This document shows positions 47,590-57,249 of a DNA stretch of 64,000 nt, one piece after another (positions within the stretch are counted from its first letter, which is position 1; each line of letters opens with the position of its first letter). This stretch comes from an uncultured Clostridia bacterium. GTDB lineage: Bacteria; Bacillota; Clostridia; Oscillospirales; Ruminococcaceae. The notes below the pieces were generated by a model. It had not been told where the DNA came from and made no database searches. It was given only the letters and a program-made list of their open reading frames with translations. The position numbers and the translations under genes were made by a program. The stretch is from the NCBI GenBank assembly GCA_947624745.1, contig CANQLR010000002.1, positions 62,001-126,000 of the forward strand, in the 5' to 3' direction.

Positions 47590-49989
47590 ATGTCAGAGAT
47601 CAGATATTTGAGCGTCCCCTGCGTCGCTACAAGAGACGTCGTGGTGCTGCCGGGTATGCAGATACGGTTCGATGTGAGCCGGGAAAAATCGGTAAACTCC
47701 CTAAGAGCCGCCCTCGAGACTGACAGGGTCGTCTTTTTGGTCGCACAGAAGGACGTCACCGTCGACGACCCGAAGCAGGCTGACCTGCGAAAAATAGGCA
47801 CCCTCTGCGAGATAAAGCAGATAGTCAAGGGCGCCGACGGCATCTCGCGGGTTCGGGTCGAGGGCATCTCGAAGGCGAAGGTAGTCCTCATAAAGTCGGA
47901 GGGGGATATGCTCACGGCCGAGGTGCGCGAGATAAAGCCCCCCGCAAGGGAAAGGGCGACCAAGGAGGAACTCGACGCGGTGATGAGGGCGATCAAGGCC
48001 GCGTTCATCGCCTATTCGCAGGCGGTGCCGAGGCTCCCCGAGGAGATAAAAAGGGCTGTCGCGGGAGCAAACGACCCGATGGAGCTCTATAAGGTCATCG
48101 CGTTCAACATGAGCCTGCCGTCGGACGGAAGACAGGACCTTTTGGAGGCTAACACCATTTCCGACAAGCTCTCGGTGCTGTTTGCGCTAATCACGAACGA
48201 AACGCAGATAATCTCGCTCGAAAAGGACATTCACACAAAGGTGAACGAGGCCATAAACCGCGAGCAGAGGGATTATTATCTTCGCGAGGAGCTTAAAATT
48301 ATCCGGGACGAGCTCGGCGACGACGAGGAGACGCGGGCCGGCGAGGAGAGCTTTGAATACTTTGAAAAGATCGCCGCCCTCGGGCTTTCGGAGGAAAATG
48401 TCGAAAAGCTCGTCGGCGAGGTCAAGAGGCTCGAAAAAATGCCCTACGGCTCGCAGGAGGCGGCTGTCGTGAGAGGGTATCTCGACACCGTTTTAGAGCT
48501 TCCGTGGAACACCAAAACGGTAGATAGGACGAACATTCACAAGGTCGCGGAGCAGCTCGACAAGGACCACTACGGGCTCAAGAAAGTCAAGGACAGGATA
48601 CTCGAGCTCATCGCAGTGAGAAACCTTATTCCCGACGTCAAGGGGCAGATAATCTGCCTCGTGGGGCCTCCGGGCGTGGGAAAGACCTCGATAGGAAAGT
48701 CTATCGCCAAGGCCCTCGGGAGGAAGTACGCAAGGGTGTCCCTCGGCGGCGTTAGGGACGAAAGCGACATCAGGGGACACAGAAAGACCTACATAGGCTC
48801 GATGCCGGGGCGGATAATCACCGCCGTCAAGCAGGCCGGGACGAAAAACCCGCTGATACTTCTTGACGAGATAGACAAGATGTCTAACGACTTTAGGGGC
48901 GACCCGTCGAGCGCGCTGCTCGAAGTCCTTGACAGTGAGCAAAACAAGGAGTTCAGGGACCACTTTATCGAGGTGCCTTTCGACCTTTCGGACGTTTTGT
49001 TCGTGACGACGGCCAACAACCTCGACACCGTGGCGCCTCCCCTGCTCGACAGAATGGACATCATCGAGCTTTCGAGCTATACCCGCGAGGAAAAATTCGA
49101 GATAGCGAAGCGCCACCTTGTCCCGAAGCAGCTCAAGGCGAACGGATTGAACGGAAACATGCTCAGGTTCACCGACGGCGGGATATACGAGCTCATCGAC
49201 TTTTACACCCGCGAGGCGGGGGTCAGAAGCCTTGAGAGGTGCATAGCCTCGATTTGCAGAAAGGCCGCGAAGGACATCGTCTCGGAAAGCGCCGCGAGGG
49301 TCACGGTAACGCCGGAGATAGTCGAAAAATATCTCGGAGTGAGAAAATTCACCGACGATCTTAAGTCGGAAAAGCCGCAGGTCGGCGAGGTCAACGGCCT
49401 TGCGTGGACGGCTGTCGGCGGAACGCTGATGCCGCTCGAGGTGCTCTCGGTCGAGGGCAAGGGCGCGGTGGAGCTCACTGGTTCTTTAGGAAATGTTATG
49501 AAGGAATCGGCAAAGATAGCCGTGACATACACCCGGAGCGTCGCCGAGAAATACGGCATAGACAAGGAGTTTTACCAGAAGCGGGACATTCACGTCCACG
49601 CGCCGGAGGGGGCTGTGCCGAAGGACGGACCCTCGGCGGGAGTCACCCTTGCCACCGCGATGATATCGGAGCTTTCGGGGATACCCGTCAGATCTGACGT
49701 TGCGATGACCGGCGAGATAACCCTTCGCGGGCGGGTTCTGGCCATCGGCGGGCTTCGGGAAAAGACCATGGCCGCTTACAAGGCGGGGATCAAGACGGTG
49801 ATCATACCCGCGGCGAACAGGCCGGATCTTGAAGAGGTCGACGAAAAGGTGAAGAAAAACCTCGAATTTGTCTTTGCAGAGACCATCGAGGACGTTCTGA
49901 ACGTCGCGCTTTTAACTCCGAAGGAGGAGCCGGCGGTGCTCAAAAAGAACGTCAGGAAAAAATCGGAACGGGTCGGAGTGAGAAGCTGA
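47590..49989 (+). CDS. lon: ATP-dependent protease Lon
   Basis: Cytoplasmic AAA+ serine protease for misfolded and regulatory proteins. The 799-aa product has the N-terminal substrate domain (about 5-200: VATRDVVVLPGM), Walker A LVGPPGVGKTSIGKSIA near residue 356, LLDEIDKM and the protease site PKDGPSAGVTLATAM (catalytic Ser about 680). I chose the ATG at 47590, 6 nt after GAGG, over the ATG at 47578. Its stop shares a base with the engB ATG; the lon-engB (ysxC) pair is conserved. Confidence 0.97.
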   Translation: MSEIRYLSVPCVATRDVVVLPGMQIRFDVSREKSVNSLRAALETDRVVFLVAQKDVTVDDPKQADLRKIGTLCEIKQIVKGADGISRVRVEGISKAKVVLIKSEGDMLTAEVREIKPPARERATKEELDAVMRAIKAAFIAYSQAVPRLPEEIKRAVAGANDPMELYKVIAFNMSLPSDGRQDLLEANTISDKLSVLFALITNETQIISLEKDIHTKVNEAINREQRDYYLREELKIIRDELGDDEETRAGEESFEYFEKIAALGLSEENVEKLVGEVKRLEKMPYGSQEAAVVRGYLDTVLELPWNTKTVDRTNIHKVAEQLDKDHYGLKKVKDRILELIAVRNLIPDVKGQIICLVGPPGVGKTSIGKSIAKALGRKYARVSLGGVRDESDIRGHRKTYIGSMPGRIITAVKQAGTKNPLILLDEIDKMSNDFRGDPSSALLEVLDSEQNKEFRDHFIEVPFDLSDVLFVTTANNLDTVAPPLLDRMDIIELSSYTREEKFEIAKRHLVPKQLKANGLNGNMLRFTDGGIYELIDFYTREAGVRSLERCIASICRKAAKDIVSESAARVTVTPEIVEKYLGVRKFTDDLKSEKPQVGEVNGLAWTAVGGTLMPLEVLSVEGKGAVELTGSLGNVMKESAKIAVTYTRSVAEKYGIDKEFYQKRDIHVHAPEGAVPKDGPSAGVTLATAMISELSGIPVRSDVAMTGEITLRGRVLAIGGLREKTMAAYKAGIKTVIIPAANRPDLEEVDEKVKKNLEFVFAETIEDVLNVALLTPKEEPAVLKKNVRKKSERVGVRS

Positions 49990-50579
49990 TGAATTTTTCG
50001 CAGGCGCAGTTTAAGGCCGCATACGGCACGTTTGAGCAGCTCCCGCCCTCAAAAGGGGTGGAGATAGCCTTTTCGGGGCGCTCGAACGTCGGGAAATCCT
50101 CGCTGATAAACAGGCTTTTCGGGAGGCGTTCCTTGGCGAGGGTTAGCGCTACCCCCGGAAAGACCGCGACTATAAACTTCTACGGGCTTGAAAACGTCGA
50201 TTTTGTAGACCTGCCGGGCTACGGCTACGCGAAGGTGTCAAAAAGCGACAAGAGCAGATGGCGTGAACTGATCGGCGGGTATCTTTCAGACCCAGAGAGG
50301 AACATCGGGCTGATCTTTCAGCTTGTGGACTTTAGGCACCCCCCGACGAAGGACGATCTTAACATGATAGATTTCCTGATAGATTCGGAGCTGCCGTTCG
50401 TCGTCGTTCTGACCAAGGCGGACAAGCTCGGAAAAAGAGAGCGGGAGGAGCGGGAAAAGGCTCTTGAGAACGAATTCCCCTCCTGCGACGGGCTGACGGT
50501 GGTGCCGTTTTCGGCGGTCACGGGAGAGGGAATCGAGCGGCTTCGGGAGATAGTTTCGGAGGTCGCGGCGGAGGAATGA
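49989..50579 (+). CDS. engB: Ribosome biogenesis GTP-binding protein EngB (YsxC)
   Basis: GTPase for 50S assembly. The 196-aa product has EIAFSGRSNVGKSSLINRLF-type G1 near residue 27, SATPGKTATINF (G2), FVDLPGYGYAKVSK (G3) and VVLTKADKLGK (G4). One-base overlap with lon (TGATG). Confidence 0.96.
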   Translation: MNFSQAQFKAAYGTFEQLPPSKGVEIAFSGRSNVGKSSLINRLFGRRSLARVSATPGKTATINFYGLENVDFVDLPGYGYAKVSKSDKSRWRELIGGYLSDPERNIGLIFQLVDFRHPPTKDDLNMIDFLIDSELPFVVVLTKADKLGKREREEREKALENEFPSCDGLTVVPFSAVTGEGIERLREIVSEVAAEE

Positions 50580-50643
50580 GAGGAAAAATCCCGACTATTA
50601 AGGAAAAAATTAAAAATTCTTGCGATTTTTTGGAAAAAAGGGG

Positions 50644-50672
50644 TTTACAAATCGAAATTAGTGTGATATAAT
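50644..50672 (+). promoter_or_regulatory. Promoter for yerC-methyltransferase-hslO
   Basis: TTTACA and TATAAT separated by 17 nt, about 97 nt before the YerC-like ATG. Confidence 0.75.
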
Positions 50673-50768
50673 GTCAGTAGTGTCAATAGGTGTAACCGTC
50701 TGTTGGCACAGCCGTATTCCCCGTGCGGCGAAGGTGTAAAAAAATTTTTTCAGAAACGGAGCCCTACG

Positions 50769-51077
50769 ATGAGAAATCTTGCGAGAGACCCGCAGCTCGA
50801 CGATCTGTTCAGCGCCATCCTACAGCTCAAGACCGTTGACGAGTGCTACGACCTCTTTGAGGATCTCTGCACCATTTTGGAGATCAAGAGTCTTGCGCAG
50901 CGCTTCCAGGTCGCGCGTATGCTGGCCTCGAAGCACGTTTACAGCGATATCGTCGCCGAGACCGGCGCTTCTACGGCAACAATCAGCCGTGTGAACCGCA
51001 GCATAAACTACGGCGCGGGCGGATATTCGCTCATCTTCAAGCGCATGAAAGAGCTTGAAAACAGCAAAGAGAAGTAA
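50769..51077 (+). CDS. YerC/YecD family TrpR-like DNA-binding protein
   Basis: A 102-aa protein starting MRNLARDPQLDDLFSAILQLKTVDECYDLFEDLCTILEIKSLAQRF, with a helix-turn-helix YSDIVAETGASTATISRVNRSINYGAGGY. This is the YerC/YecD branch of the Trp repressor fold; its ligand is not established. The open frame upstream to 50703 lacks family similarity; GGAG stands 7 nt before the chosen ATG. It is first in an operon with a methyltransferase and hslO. Confidence 0.92.
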   Translation: MRNLARDPQLDDLFSAILQLKTVDECYDLFEDLCTILEIKSLAQRFQVARMLASKHVYSDIVAETGASTATISRVNRSINYGAGGYSLIFKRMKELENSKEK

Positions 51078-51079
51078 CA

Positions 51080-51823
51080 TTGAGCTACCAGCGGTTTGCC
51101 GAGTTTTACGACAGACTGACCGGCAATGTCAACTATGCCGGCTATGCCGGGAGGATAGCGGCTATTATCAAAAAACTTCGTCTCGAAAGTTTGAGCATAG
51201 TTGAACTTGCCTGCGGTACATTTTCAGTCGGCCTTTTTTTGATCGAAAAAGGCTTTTCGGTCTGTGGTCTCGATACAAGTGAAGAAATGCTTCAACGCGC
51301 CGCGAAAAAAGCTTTCGAGCGCGGTTTTTCTGTTGATCTTTTTAACGCGGACATGCGGGATTTTACACTCCCCCGCCCCGCGGACGTTTTTATCTGCACC
51401 CTCGACGGGCTTAACCACCTCGACGGCTTTTACGACGTGATGAGGACCTTTTACGCCGTCGGAAGGAATATCAAAAAAGGCGGGCTGTTCATATTCGACA
51501 TGAACACGCCTTATAAGCATGAGAAAATTCTGGGGAATAATTCCTTTATATACGACCTCGGGGACGTCTACTGCGGCTGGCAGAACCGATATGATCCGCG
51601 GGACTGCTCGGTCGGGATCACCCTCGACATCTTCGCAAAAAGCGGCGGGGCGGGGTTTGAGAGGATCACCGAGAGCTTTAGGGAGACGGCATACCCCGAA
51701 AAACAGGTGATAAACGGCCTTAAGGCCGCGGGGTTCGAGGTTTTGGGGAGCTTTGACGGGATAAGCTCGGCGAGGCCGAACCCGCACACCGAGAGAATTT
51801 TATATGTTGCAAGGAGCATTTGA
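51080..51823 (+). CDS. Class I SAM-dependent methyltransferase
   Basis: A 247-aa methyltransferase: FAEFYDRLTGNVNYAGYAGRI, motif I IVELACGTFSVGLFLIEKG (about 41-59), VCGLDTSEEMLQRA, and CTLDGLNHL. Similar to YqeM-like proteins of Firmicutes, whose substrates are unknown. The start is TTG, just after the yerC stop with AGAAG upstream. The next gene, hslO, starts at the base after its stop. Confidence 0.87.
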   Translation: MSYQRFAEFYDRLTGNVNYAGYAGRIAAIIKKLRLESLSIVELACGTFSVGLFLIEKGFSVCGLDTSEEMLQRAAKKAFERGFSVDLFNADMRDFTLPRPADVFICTLDGLNHLDGFYDVMRTFYAVGRNIKKGGLFIFDMNTPYKHEKILGNNSFIYDLGDVYCGWQNRYDPRDCSVGITLDIFAKSGGAGFERITESFRETAYPEKQVINGLKAAGFEVLGSFDGISSARPNPHTERILYVARSI

Positions 51824-52696
51824 ATGGGAAGAATTGTCAGGGCAATTTCAAAGGACGCGTCGGCGGTCTGCTCGGCCATCGACGGGACGGACATCGTCGC
51901 AGAGATTGAAAGGATACACAAGCCGAGCGCAGTCGTGACGGCAGCGCTCGGGAGGCTGACCCTCGGGACGTCGCTTATAGGCTTCGGGCTTAAGGACAAG
52001 GACGACAGCGTTACCGTAAAAATAAAGGGCTCGGGGCCGATAGGGAGCATGACTGCCGTGTCGGACAGCTTCGGGAACGTGAAATCCTACGCGGACGAGT
52101 ATATCGTCGAGCTGCCGCTTCGGCAGGACGGAAAGCTGAACGTCGGGACGGCGGTCGGCAAAAACGGGACGGTGACCGTCATAAAGGATCTCGGGCTCAA
52201 AGAGCCGTACATCGGGCAGGTCGAGCTTAAAAGCGGCGAGATCGCGGAGGACCTGACCGAGTATTTTGCCGTGAGCGAGCAGATACCGACGGTTTGCGCG
52301 CTCGGGGTGCTCGTGAACCCCGATCTGACGGTGAAGCGCGCGGGAGGGTTCATCTTGCAGCTTCTGCCGTTTGCGCCGGAGGACTGCATTTCGGTCATCG
52401 AAAAGAACATCGCCGCAATGCCGAGCGTGACTACCATGCTCGATCTTGGGCTGAGCGCCGAGAACATCGCGATGAACGCGCTCAAGGGGCTTGAGCCGAA
52501 CGTGCTCGACGACTTTGAGGTGAATTATCGGTGCGACTGCTCGCGGGAGAGGACGGAGAGGATACTCGCGAGCCTCTCGAAGGAGGACATAAAGAGCCTT
52601 GCCGAGGACGAGATCACCGAGGTGAAGTGCCACTTCTGCGACAAGGTGTATCACTTTACAAAGGACGAGATAATCGCGATCCAAAACCGCAAATAG
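51824..52696 (+). CDS. hslO: Redox-regulated chaperone Hsp33
   Basis: Holdase chaperone activated by oxidation with zinc release. The 290-aa product has the substrate-binding N-terminal domain and the four zinc cysteines in the C-terminal YRCDCSRERTE (CxC) and VKCHFCDKVYHF (CxxC), so the redox switch is intact. It is the last gene before a bidirectional-looking terminator. Confidence 0.96.
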   Translation: MGRIVRAISKDASAVCSAIDGTDIVAEIERIHKPSAVVTAALGRLTLGTSLIGFGLKDKDDSVTVKIKGSGPIGSMTAVSDSFGNVKSYADEYIVELPLRQDGKLNVGTAVGKNGTVTVIKDLGLKEPYIGQVELKSGEIAEDLTEYFAVSEQIPTVCALGVLVNPDLTVKRAGGFILQLLPFAPEDCISVIEKNIAAMPSVTTMLDLGLSAENIAMNALKGLEPNVLDDFEVNYRCDCSRERTERILASLSKEDIKSLAEDEITEVKCHFCDKVYHFTKDEIIAIQNRK

Positions 52697-52725
52697 CTGA
52701 TAACAGGGCTTTTGGACAAAATAAC

Positions 52726-52758
52726 AGCAGCGCGGCTTTTTGGGCTGCGCTGCTTTTT
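52726..52758. terminator. Terminator between convergent hslO and ilvE
   Basis: AGCAGCGC...GCGCTGCT hairpin followed by TTTTT on the plus strand. It serves hslO and may also act on the ilvE transcript from the other side. Confidence 0.75.
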
Positions 52759-52783
52759 GTGTAAAGATATTTTGCTTTACAGA

Positions 52784-53851
52784 TCAGACGGTGACTCTCC
52801 AGCCGTAGGGGTCGTTTTTCTTGCCCCACTGAATGCCGGTAAGCTCGTCGTAGAGCTTCCGGGTCAGCTCGCCTATTTTTCCGCCGCCGATCTCTATGAC
52901 CTCGTCCTTATAGCGGAGCTTTCCGACCGGCGAAACGACCGCCGCGGTGCCGGTTCCGAAGACTTCCTCAAGAGCGCCGGTTCTTGCGGCCTCGATCAGT
53001 TCATCTACGGAAATCCTTCTCTCCTCGACCTCATAGCCCCAGTCGCGGCAGAGATGGAGTATCGAATCGCGGGTGATGCCCGGGAGGATTGAGCCGTTGA
53101 GCATCGGGGTCACGACCTTGCCGGAGATCTTGAACATTATGTTCATCGAGCCGACCTCTTCGATGTACTTTCTCTCGACGCCGTCGAGCCAGAGAGCCTG
53201 GGAATAGCCGCTGTCGTGAGCCTTGACCTGCGCCGCAAGAGAGGCCGCGTAGTTGCCGCCCGTCTTGGCAAAGCCCATGCCGCCGCGGACCGCTCTGACA
53301 TACTCGTCCTCAATCCAGATGCCGACGGGGGCAAGGCCGCTCTCGTAATATGCGCCGGATGGCGAGAGGATTATGATGAACATATAGGTCTTGGAGGGCG
53401 CGACGCCGAGGTGCGGGTCGGTCGAAATCACGAACGGGCGGATATAGAGGGAAGTCCCCTCCTCGTAAGGCACCCAGTCGCGGTCGACGTCGACGACGGC
53501 CTTGACGGCCTGAACGAAGTCCTCCTCGGGGATATGGGGAATGCAGAGGCGGTCATTCGAGTTGTTCGCGCGCTTTGCGTTCATGTCGGGGCGGAAGAGG
53601 TAAACGTCGCCGCTCGCGCCTCTGTAGGCCTTCAGGCCCTCAAACATCTCCTGGCCGTAGTGCAGGACCATTGCGGCGGGGCTTAAGGTGATGTCGCCGA
53701 ACGGGACTATGCGCGGGTCGTGCCAGCCCTTGCCCTCGGTGTAGTTCATGATGAACATGTGGTCGGTGAAGATGTGGCCGAAGCCCAAAGGCTCGCCTTT
53801 TTTCGGTATCGGCTTGGGTGAAGCCGTTTTTTGGATTCTGATGTCAAGCAT
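52784..53851 (-). CDS. ilvE: Branched-chain amino acid aminotransferase
   Basis: PLP enzyme that interconverts branched-chain 2-oxoacids and Leu/Ile/Val. The 355-aa product belongs to the longer bacterial/eukaryotic IlvE type: GFGHIFTDHMFIMNY, LHYGQEMFEGLKAYRG, SLYIRPFVISTDPHLGVAPS, FAKTGGNYAASLAAQVKA (PLP Lys not in this segment) and VFGTGTAAVVSPVG. ATG 53851 follows AGGAGC; upstream codons lie before the likely ribosome binding site. It follows the oxidoreductase genes but has its own promoter. It would aminate the 2-oxoacids made by Vor. Confidence 0.94.
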   Translation of the reverse strand: MLDIRIQKTASPKPIPKKGEPLGFGHIFTDHMFIMNYTEGKGWHDPRIVPFGDITLSPAAMVLHYGQEMFEGLKAYRGASGDVYLFRPDMNAKRANNSNDRLCIPHIPEEDFVQAVKAVVDVDRDWVPYEEGTSLYIRPFVISTDPHLGVAPSKTYMFIIILSPSGAYYESGLAPVGIWIEDEYVRAVRGGMGFAKTGGNYAASLAAQVKAHDSGYSQALWLDGVERKYIEEVGSMNIMFKISGKVVTPMLNGSILPGITRDSILHLCRDWGYEVEERRISVDELIEAARTGALEEVFGTGTAAVVSPVGKLRYKDEVIEIGGGKIGELTRKLYDELTGIQWGKKNDPYGWRVTV

Positions 53852-53890
53852 TTTGATCTTGCTCCTTCTGAAAAAATTCATATCAAGCAT

Positions 53891-53919
53891 ATTATACTAC
53901 GCTAAATCGCAAAATTCAA
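53891..53919 (-). promoter_or_regulatory. Promoter for ilvE
   Basis: Minus-strand TTGAAT and TATAAT with 17-nt spacing, between the vorC stop and the ilvE start. Confidence 0.75.
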
Positions 53920-53935
53920 GTATTTTCGCGAACTT

Positions 53936-54472
53936 TTATTCGGCGTAATTGTAGCCCGCCTCTATAGCCTTGAGGTTCGCGTCGATAAGGTCGGCGTGCT
54001 TTGCCGAAACGGTCTTCGAGAGCGCTTCCTTAAGGCCGTCCATCGAGACTACGCCGGTCTCCTTTATCACCTTGCCGAGGATTATCATGTTCGCAAGTGT
54101 GGGAAGGCCGAGGTCGCGCGCTATCTTGGTCGCGGGGATATAATGCGCTTTTACGTCGGTGCGGGCGACCTTTCTTTCGATGAGAAACGAGTCGATGAAA
54201 AGCTGTGCGCCCGGGACGGCGGCGTCCTCGTATTTGTCGAGGGAGGGCAGGTTCATCGCGATCAGAATGTCGGGGTTAGAGACTATCGGGGAGCCTACCG
54301 GGGTGTCCGAGATGATGACCGAGCAGTTCGCGGTGCCGCCGCGCATTTCGGGGCCGTAGGACGGGAGCCAGCTTATCTGCCTGTCCTCCTCGAGGCCCTT
54401 ATAGGCGAGCACCTTGCCCGCAAAGAGTATCCCCTGCCCGCCGAAGCCGGCAATAAGTATCTGTGTATACAT
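53936..54472 (-). CDS. vorC: 2-oxoacid:ferredoxin oxidoreductase gamma subunit
   Basis: A 178-aa gamma subunit: [23 protein letters not shown] near the start, [22 protein letters not shown] and [13 protein letters not shown]. It is part of the four-subunit enzyme (delta, alpha, beta, gamma order) that uses TPP, CoA and ferredoxin. AAGGAGG stands 7 nt before ATG 54472, which shares a base with the beta stop; a GTG one codon upstream is less well placed. Confidence 0.93.
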   Translation of the reverse strand: MYTQILIAGFGGQGILFAGKVLAYKGLEEDRQISWLPSYGPEMRGGTANCSVIISDTPVGSPIVSNPDILIAMNLPSLDKYEDAAVPGAQLFIDSFLIERKVARTDVKAHYIPATKIARDLGLPTLANMIILGKVIKETGVVSMDGLKEALSKTVSAKHADLIDANLKAIEAGYNYAE

Positions 54473-55221
54473 CACTCCGCCTCCTTAGACTTGTCGCGGT
54501 AGACCCCGAGCGGATAGTAGGGTATCATGTCGGTGTCTATCCATTTGAGGGCGTTGTCGGGGGTCATGCCCCAGTTTGTCGGGCAGCTCGAAATAACCTC
54601 GATGAGAGAAAAGCCCTTTCCCTCTATCTGGTTTCTAAAAGCGCGGTTTATCGCCTTTTTCGCGGCCAGAACGTTCTTGACGTTGTTGACGGCGACCCTC
54701 TCGATATAATAGGGAGCGTCGAGCGCGGAAAGAAGCTCGCAGACCTTGATGGGGTATCCCACCGTCTTTACGTCGCGGCCGTAGGGAGAGGTCTGGGTGA
54801 CCTGACCCGGCAGCGAGGTCGGGGCCATCTGTCCGCCGGTCATGCCGTAGATGGCGTTGTTGACAAATATCACCGTGATGTTTTCGTTTCGGGTGGCGGC
54901 GTGAACGGTCTCGGCCATGCCTATCGAGGCAAGGTCGCCGTCGCCCTGATATGTGAAGATTATGCGGTCGGGCATGGCGCGCTTAAGGCCGGTGGCGACA
55001 GCGGGAGCGCGGCCGTGGGCGGCCTCGACCATGTCGCAGGAGAAATAATCGTAGCTCATGACAGCGCAGCCTACGGGAGCGACGCCGACGGTTCGGCCTA
55101 AAATACCGAGGTCGTCTATCGCTTCGGCGACAAGGCGGTGAATTATTCCGTGGGTGCAGCCCGGGCAGTAGTGAAGCGGCGCGTCGGTCAAAGCCTCAGG
55201 CTTTTTGAATACTACGGCCAT
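54472..55221 (-). CDS. vorA: 2-oxoacid:ferredoxin oxidoreductase beta subunit (TPP-binding)
   Basis: A 249-aa TPP-binding subunit: [14 protein letters not shown] with the Cxx[38 protein letters not shown], and the TPP-Mg motif [43 protein letters not shown]. The start shares a base with the alpha stop (TGATG). Substrate (2-oxoglutarate or branched-chain 2-oxoacid) is not fixed by sequence alone; the cluster favours branched-chain. Confidence 0.94.
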   Translation of the reverse strand: MAVVFKKPEALTDAPLHYCPGCTHGIIHRLVAEAIDDLGILGRTVGVAPVGCAVMSYDYFSCDMVEAAHGRAPAVATGLKRAMPDRIIFTYQGDGDLASIGMAETVHAATRNENITVIFVNNAIYGMTGGQMAPTSLPGQVTQTSPYGRDVKTVGYPIKVCELLSALDAPYYIERVAVNNVKNVLAAKKAINRAFRNQIEGKGFSLIEVISSCPTNWGMTPDNALKWIDTDMIPYYPLGVYRDKSKEAE

Positions 55222-56279
55222 CAGTTTTCTCCCCCTTCCATCTTGATTATGGCATTCAGAACTTCCTCCGGCGAGGGGATCATTCCCCCGACGCGGGAGC
55301 AAAGAGTTACGGGTTTTTTACATTCCTCGGCGAGGCGGATATCCTCGATCATCTGGCCCATGGAGAGCTCGACCGAGATGAAGCCCTTGACCTTATCGGC
55401 GGTCTTTCTTATGACCCCGGACGGGAACGGCCAGAGGGTTATCGGGCGGATGAGACCCGCCTTTATGCCGCGCTTTCTTGCCTCGGTTATGGCGTTTTTT
55501 GAGACCCTTGCGGCGATGCCGAACGCGACTACGCAGATATCGGCGTCGTCGGTCATGTACTCCTCATACATCACTTCATTTTTCTCGACAGAGGCGTACT
55601 TTTCGTATCTTTCGAGATTTTTCTGCTCTAACTGCTCGGGAACGAGATAGAGGGAGTTTACGATGTTGTGCTCGCGCCTGTTCTCGGTGCCTGTGACCGT
55701 CCAAGGCTTGTCGGGCTTATATTCCGCGGGCTCGGGAAGCTCGACCGGCTCCATCATCTGTCCCATCGTGCCGTCCGCAAGAAGCATCGCGGGCATGCGG
55801 TATTTATCGGCAAGATCGAACGCTTTTACGGTAAGATCCGCCATTTCCTGCACCGAGGCGGGGGCCAAGACTATCAGGTGATAGTCGCCGTGGCCGCCGC
55901 CCTTAGTGGCCTGGAAATAGTCCGACTGCGAGGGCTGGATCCCCCCGAGGCCCGGGCCGCCGCGCTGTACGTTGACGATGAGCGCGGGAAGATCGCACCC
56001 GGCAAGGTAGGAGATGCCCTCCTGCTTTAAGGAAACTCCGGGGCTTGAGGAGCTCGTCATGGCCCTTAAGCCGGCGGAAGCTACGCCGTAGACCATGTTT
56101 ACCGCGGAAATTTCACTCTCGGCCTGTAAAAACGTGCCGCCGATCTTGGGCATACGCTTCGACATATACGCCGCGACCTCCGTCTGGGGGGTTATCGGGT
56201 AGCCGAAATAGTGGCGGCACCCTGCGCGTATCGCGGCCTCGGCGATTGCCTCGTTGCCCTTCATAAGTACTTTTGCCAT
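55221..56279 (-). CDS. vorB: 2-oxoacid:ferredoxin oxidoreductase alpha subunit (VorB-like)
   Basis: A 352-aa alpha subunit starting [48 protein letters not shown], a start I associate with subunits called VorB (3-methyl-2-oxobutanoate:ferredoxin oxidoreductase). It also has [59 protein letters not shown] precedes the ATG. It sits between the ferredoxin and beta genes. Confidence 0.93.
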   Translation of the reverse strand: MAKVLMKGNEAIAEAAIRAGCRHYFGYPITPQTEVAAYMSKRMPKIGGTFLQAESEISAVNMVYGVASAGLRAMTSSSSPGVSLKQEGISYLAGCDLPALIVNVQRGGPGLGGIQPSQSDYFQATKGGGHGDYHLIVLAPASVQEMADLTVKAFDLADKYRMPAMLLADGTMGQMMEPVELPEPAEYKPDKPWTVTGTENRREHNIVNSLYLVPEQLEQKNLERYEKYASVEKNEVMYEEYMTDDADICVVAFGIAARVSKNAITEARKRGIKAGLIRPITLWPFPSGVIRKTADKVKGFISVELSMGQMIEDIRLAEECKKPVTLCSRVGGMIPSPEEVLNAIIKMEGGEN

Positions 56280-56289
56280 GTTTTCCTCC

Positions 56290-56496
56290 TTACTTCTCCA
56301 CCGTGATGACGCAGTCGGGGCACATGGTGGCGCAGAAGGCGCAGCCTATGCACTTTGACTGGTCGGTCATTTCGGCGGGAGAGTGACCCTTTTTGTTGAT
56401 CTTGTCCTTGGCGATGACTATGAGCTTTTTCGGGCAGGCCGAAACGCAAAGCCCGCAGCCTTTGCAAACGTCGGTCTCAAACGTGACCTTTGGCAT
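56290..56496 (-). CDS. vorD: 2[4Fe-4S] ferredoxin subunit of the oxidoreductase
   Basis: A 68-aa ferredoxin-like delta subunit with two cluster motifs: CKGCGLCVSACP and CIGCAFCATMCP. It transfers electrons between the TPP site and external ferredoxin. AAGGAGG precedes the ATG. First of the four subunit genes. Confidence 0.94.
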   Translation of the reverse strand: MPKVTFETDVCKGCGLCVSACPKKLIVIAKDKINKKGHSPAEMTDQSKCIGCAFCATMCPDCVITVEK

Positions 56497-56539
56497 ATAA
56501 AAATTACCTCCTTTTATTTGTCGGAAATTATAGTCTTTA

Positions 56540-57205
56540 TCAGTAAAGCTCGTAATATTTTTTCTGAATATCTATAGGGTAAACGTTTTTCAGATCTACC
56601 AAGCCCGCAAGGGAGCGCTCGACCGAATTAAAAAGGATCGGCAGACCGCTTAGGCGGGAGAGCTCCTCGGCCTTTTCACTGCCCTCCAGAACCGTTTCGG
56701 GGACGGTAAGGCGGCTGAGGTTAGTGTTATTGACTATCCCGGTGAAGGGTATTCCCCCGGCGTGCTCTATCTCGCGCATGACCTCGTATGCGTCGGCGGC
56801 GTTTTGGGTAAGCGGGCGGCAGAAGTTCGCGACGAAGATCATCTCGAAGTCGTTTTCCTCCAAGATATAGGGTGCAAACCTGCCGAGGGCGTAGGCCCCG
56901 CGGTCGTCTCCGCCGATGTCTAAAACTGCGTATCGGAGGCGGTTTTGCACCACGCCGTACATCTCTGACGGAAGGGCGGGGAGGTCGACGTTTGAGTTAG
57001 CGTACTCGGAGGAGACGGTCTCGATGCCGTGAGCCTTAAGTAGCGCGGCGGAGTCCTTGGTGCGGAAATAGGGGTTTACGATATCGAGGTCGGCGATAAC
57101 GACGCGGTCGAAGCGTTTTTTTAGGTCTATCGCCCAATTCACGGCGAGATTTGTCTTGCCCGAGCCGTAGTGCCCGGCGAAGAGGGTAACGCGTTTGAAG
57201 TTCAT
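56540..57205 (-). CDS. P-loop ATPase upstream of the oxidoreductase genes
   Basis: A 221-aa MinD/ParA-like (SIMIBI-type) ATPase: VTLFAGHYGSGKTNLAVNWA (Walker A, residues about 7-26), VVIADLDIVNPYFRTKD, and VLDIGGDDRGAYALGRFAP (Walker B region). Such proteins sit beside ferredoxin-oxidoreductase genes in other Clostridia, in my recollection; a role in metallocluster or cofactor supply is possible but unproved. It is 44 nt upstream of vorD. Upstream lies the inverted repeat pair, with no convincing promoter. Confidence 0.8.
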   Translation of the reverse strand: MNFKRVTLFAGHYGSGKTNLAVNWAIDLKKRFDRVVIADLDIVNPYFRTKDSAALLKAHGIETVSSEYANSNVDLPALPSEMYGVVQNRLRYAVLDIGGDDRGAYALGRFAPYILEENDFEMIFVANFCRPLTQNAADAYEVMREIEHAGGIPFTGIVNNTNLSRLTVPETVLEGSEKAEELSRLSGLPILFNSVERSLAGLVDLKNVYPIDIQKKYYELY

Positions 57206-57249
57206 AGTGTGCTCCAGGGTGGGATAAATCTAAAGTAATGGTAAAGCAA

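Noticed and set aside
54463-55101. 212-codon plus-strand frame opposite the Vor beta gene
   Set aside because: Antisense to a well-supported gene with intact TPP motifs; no promoter or ribosome binding site.
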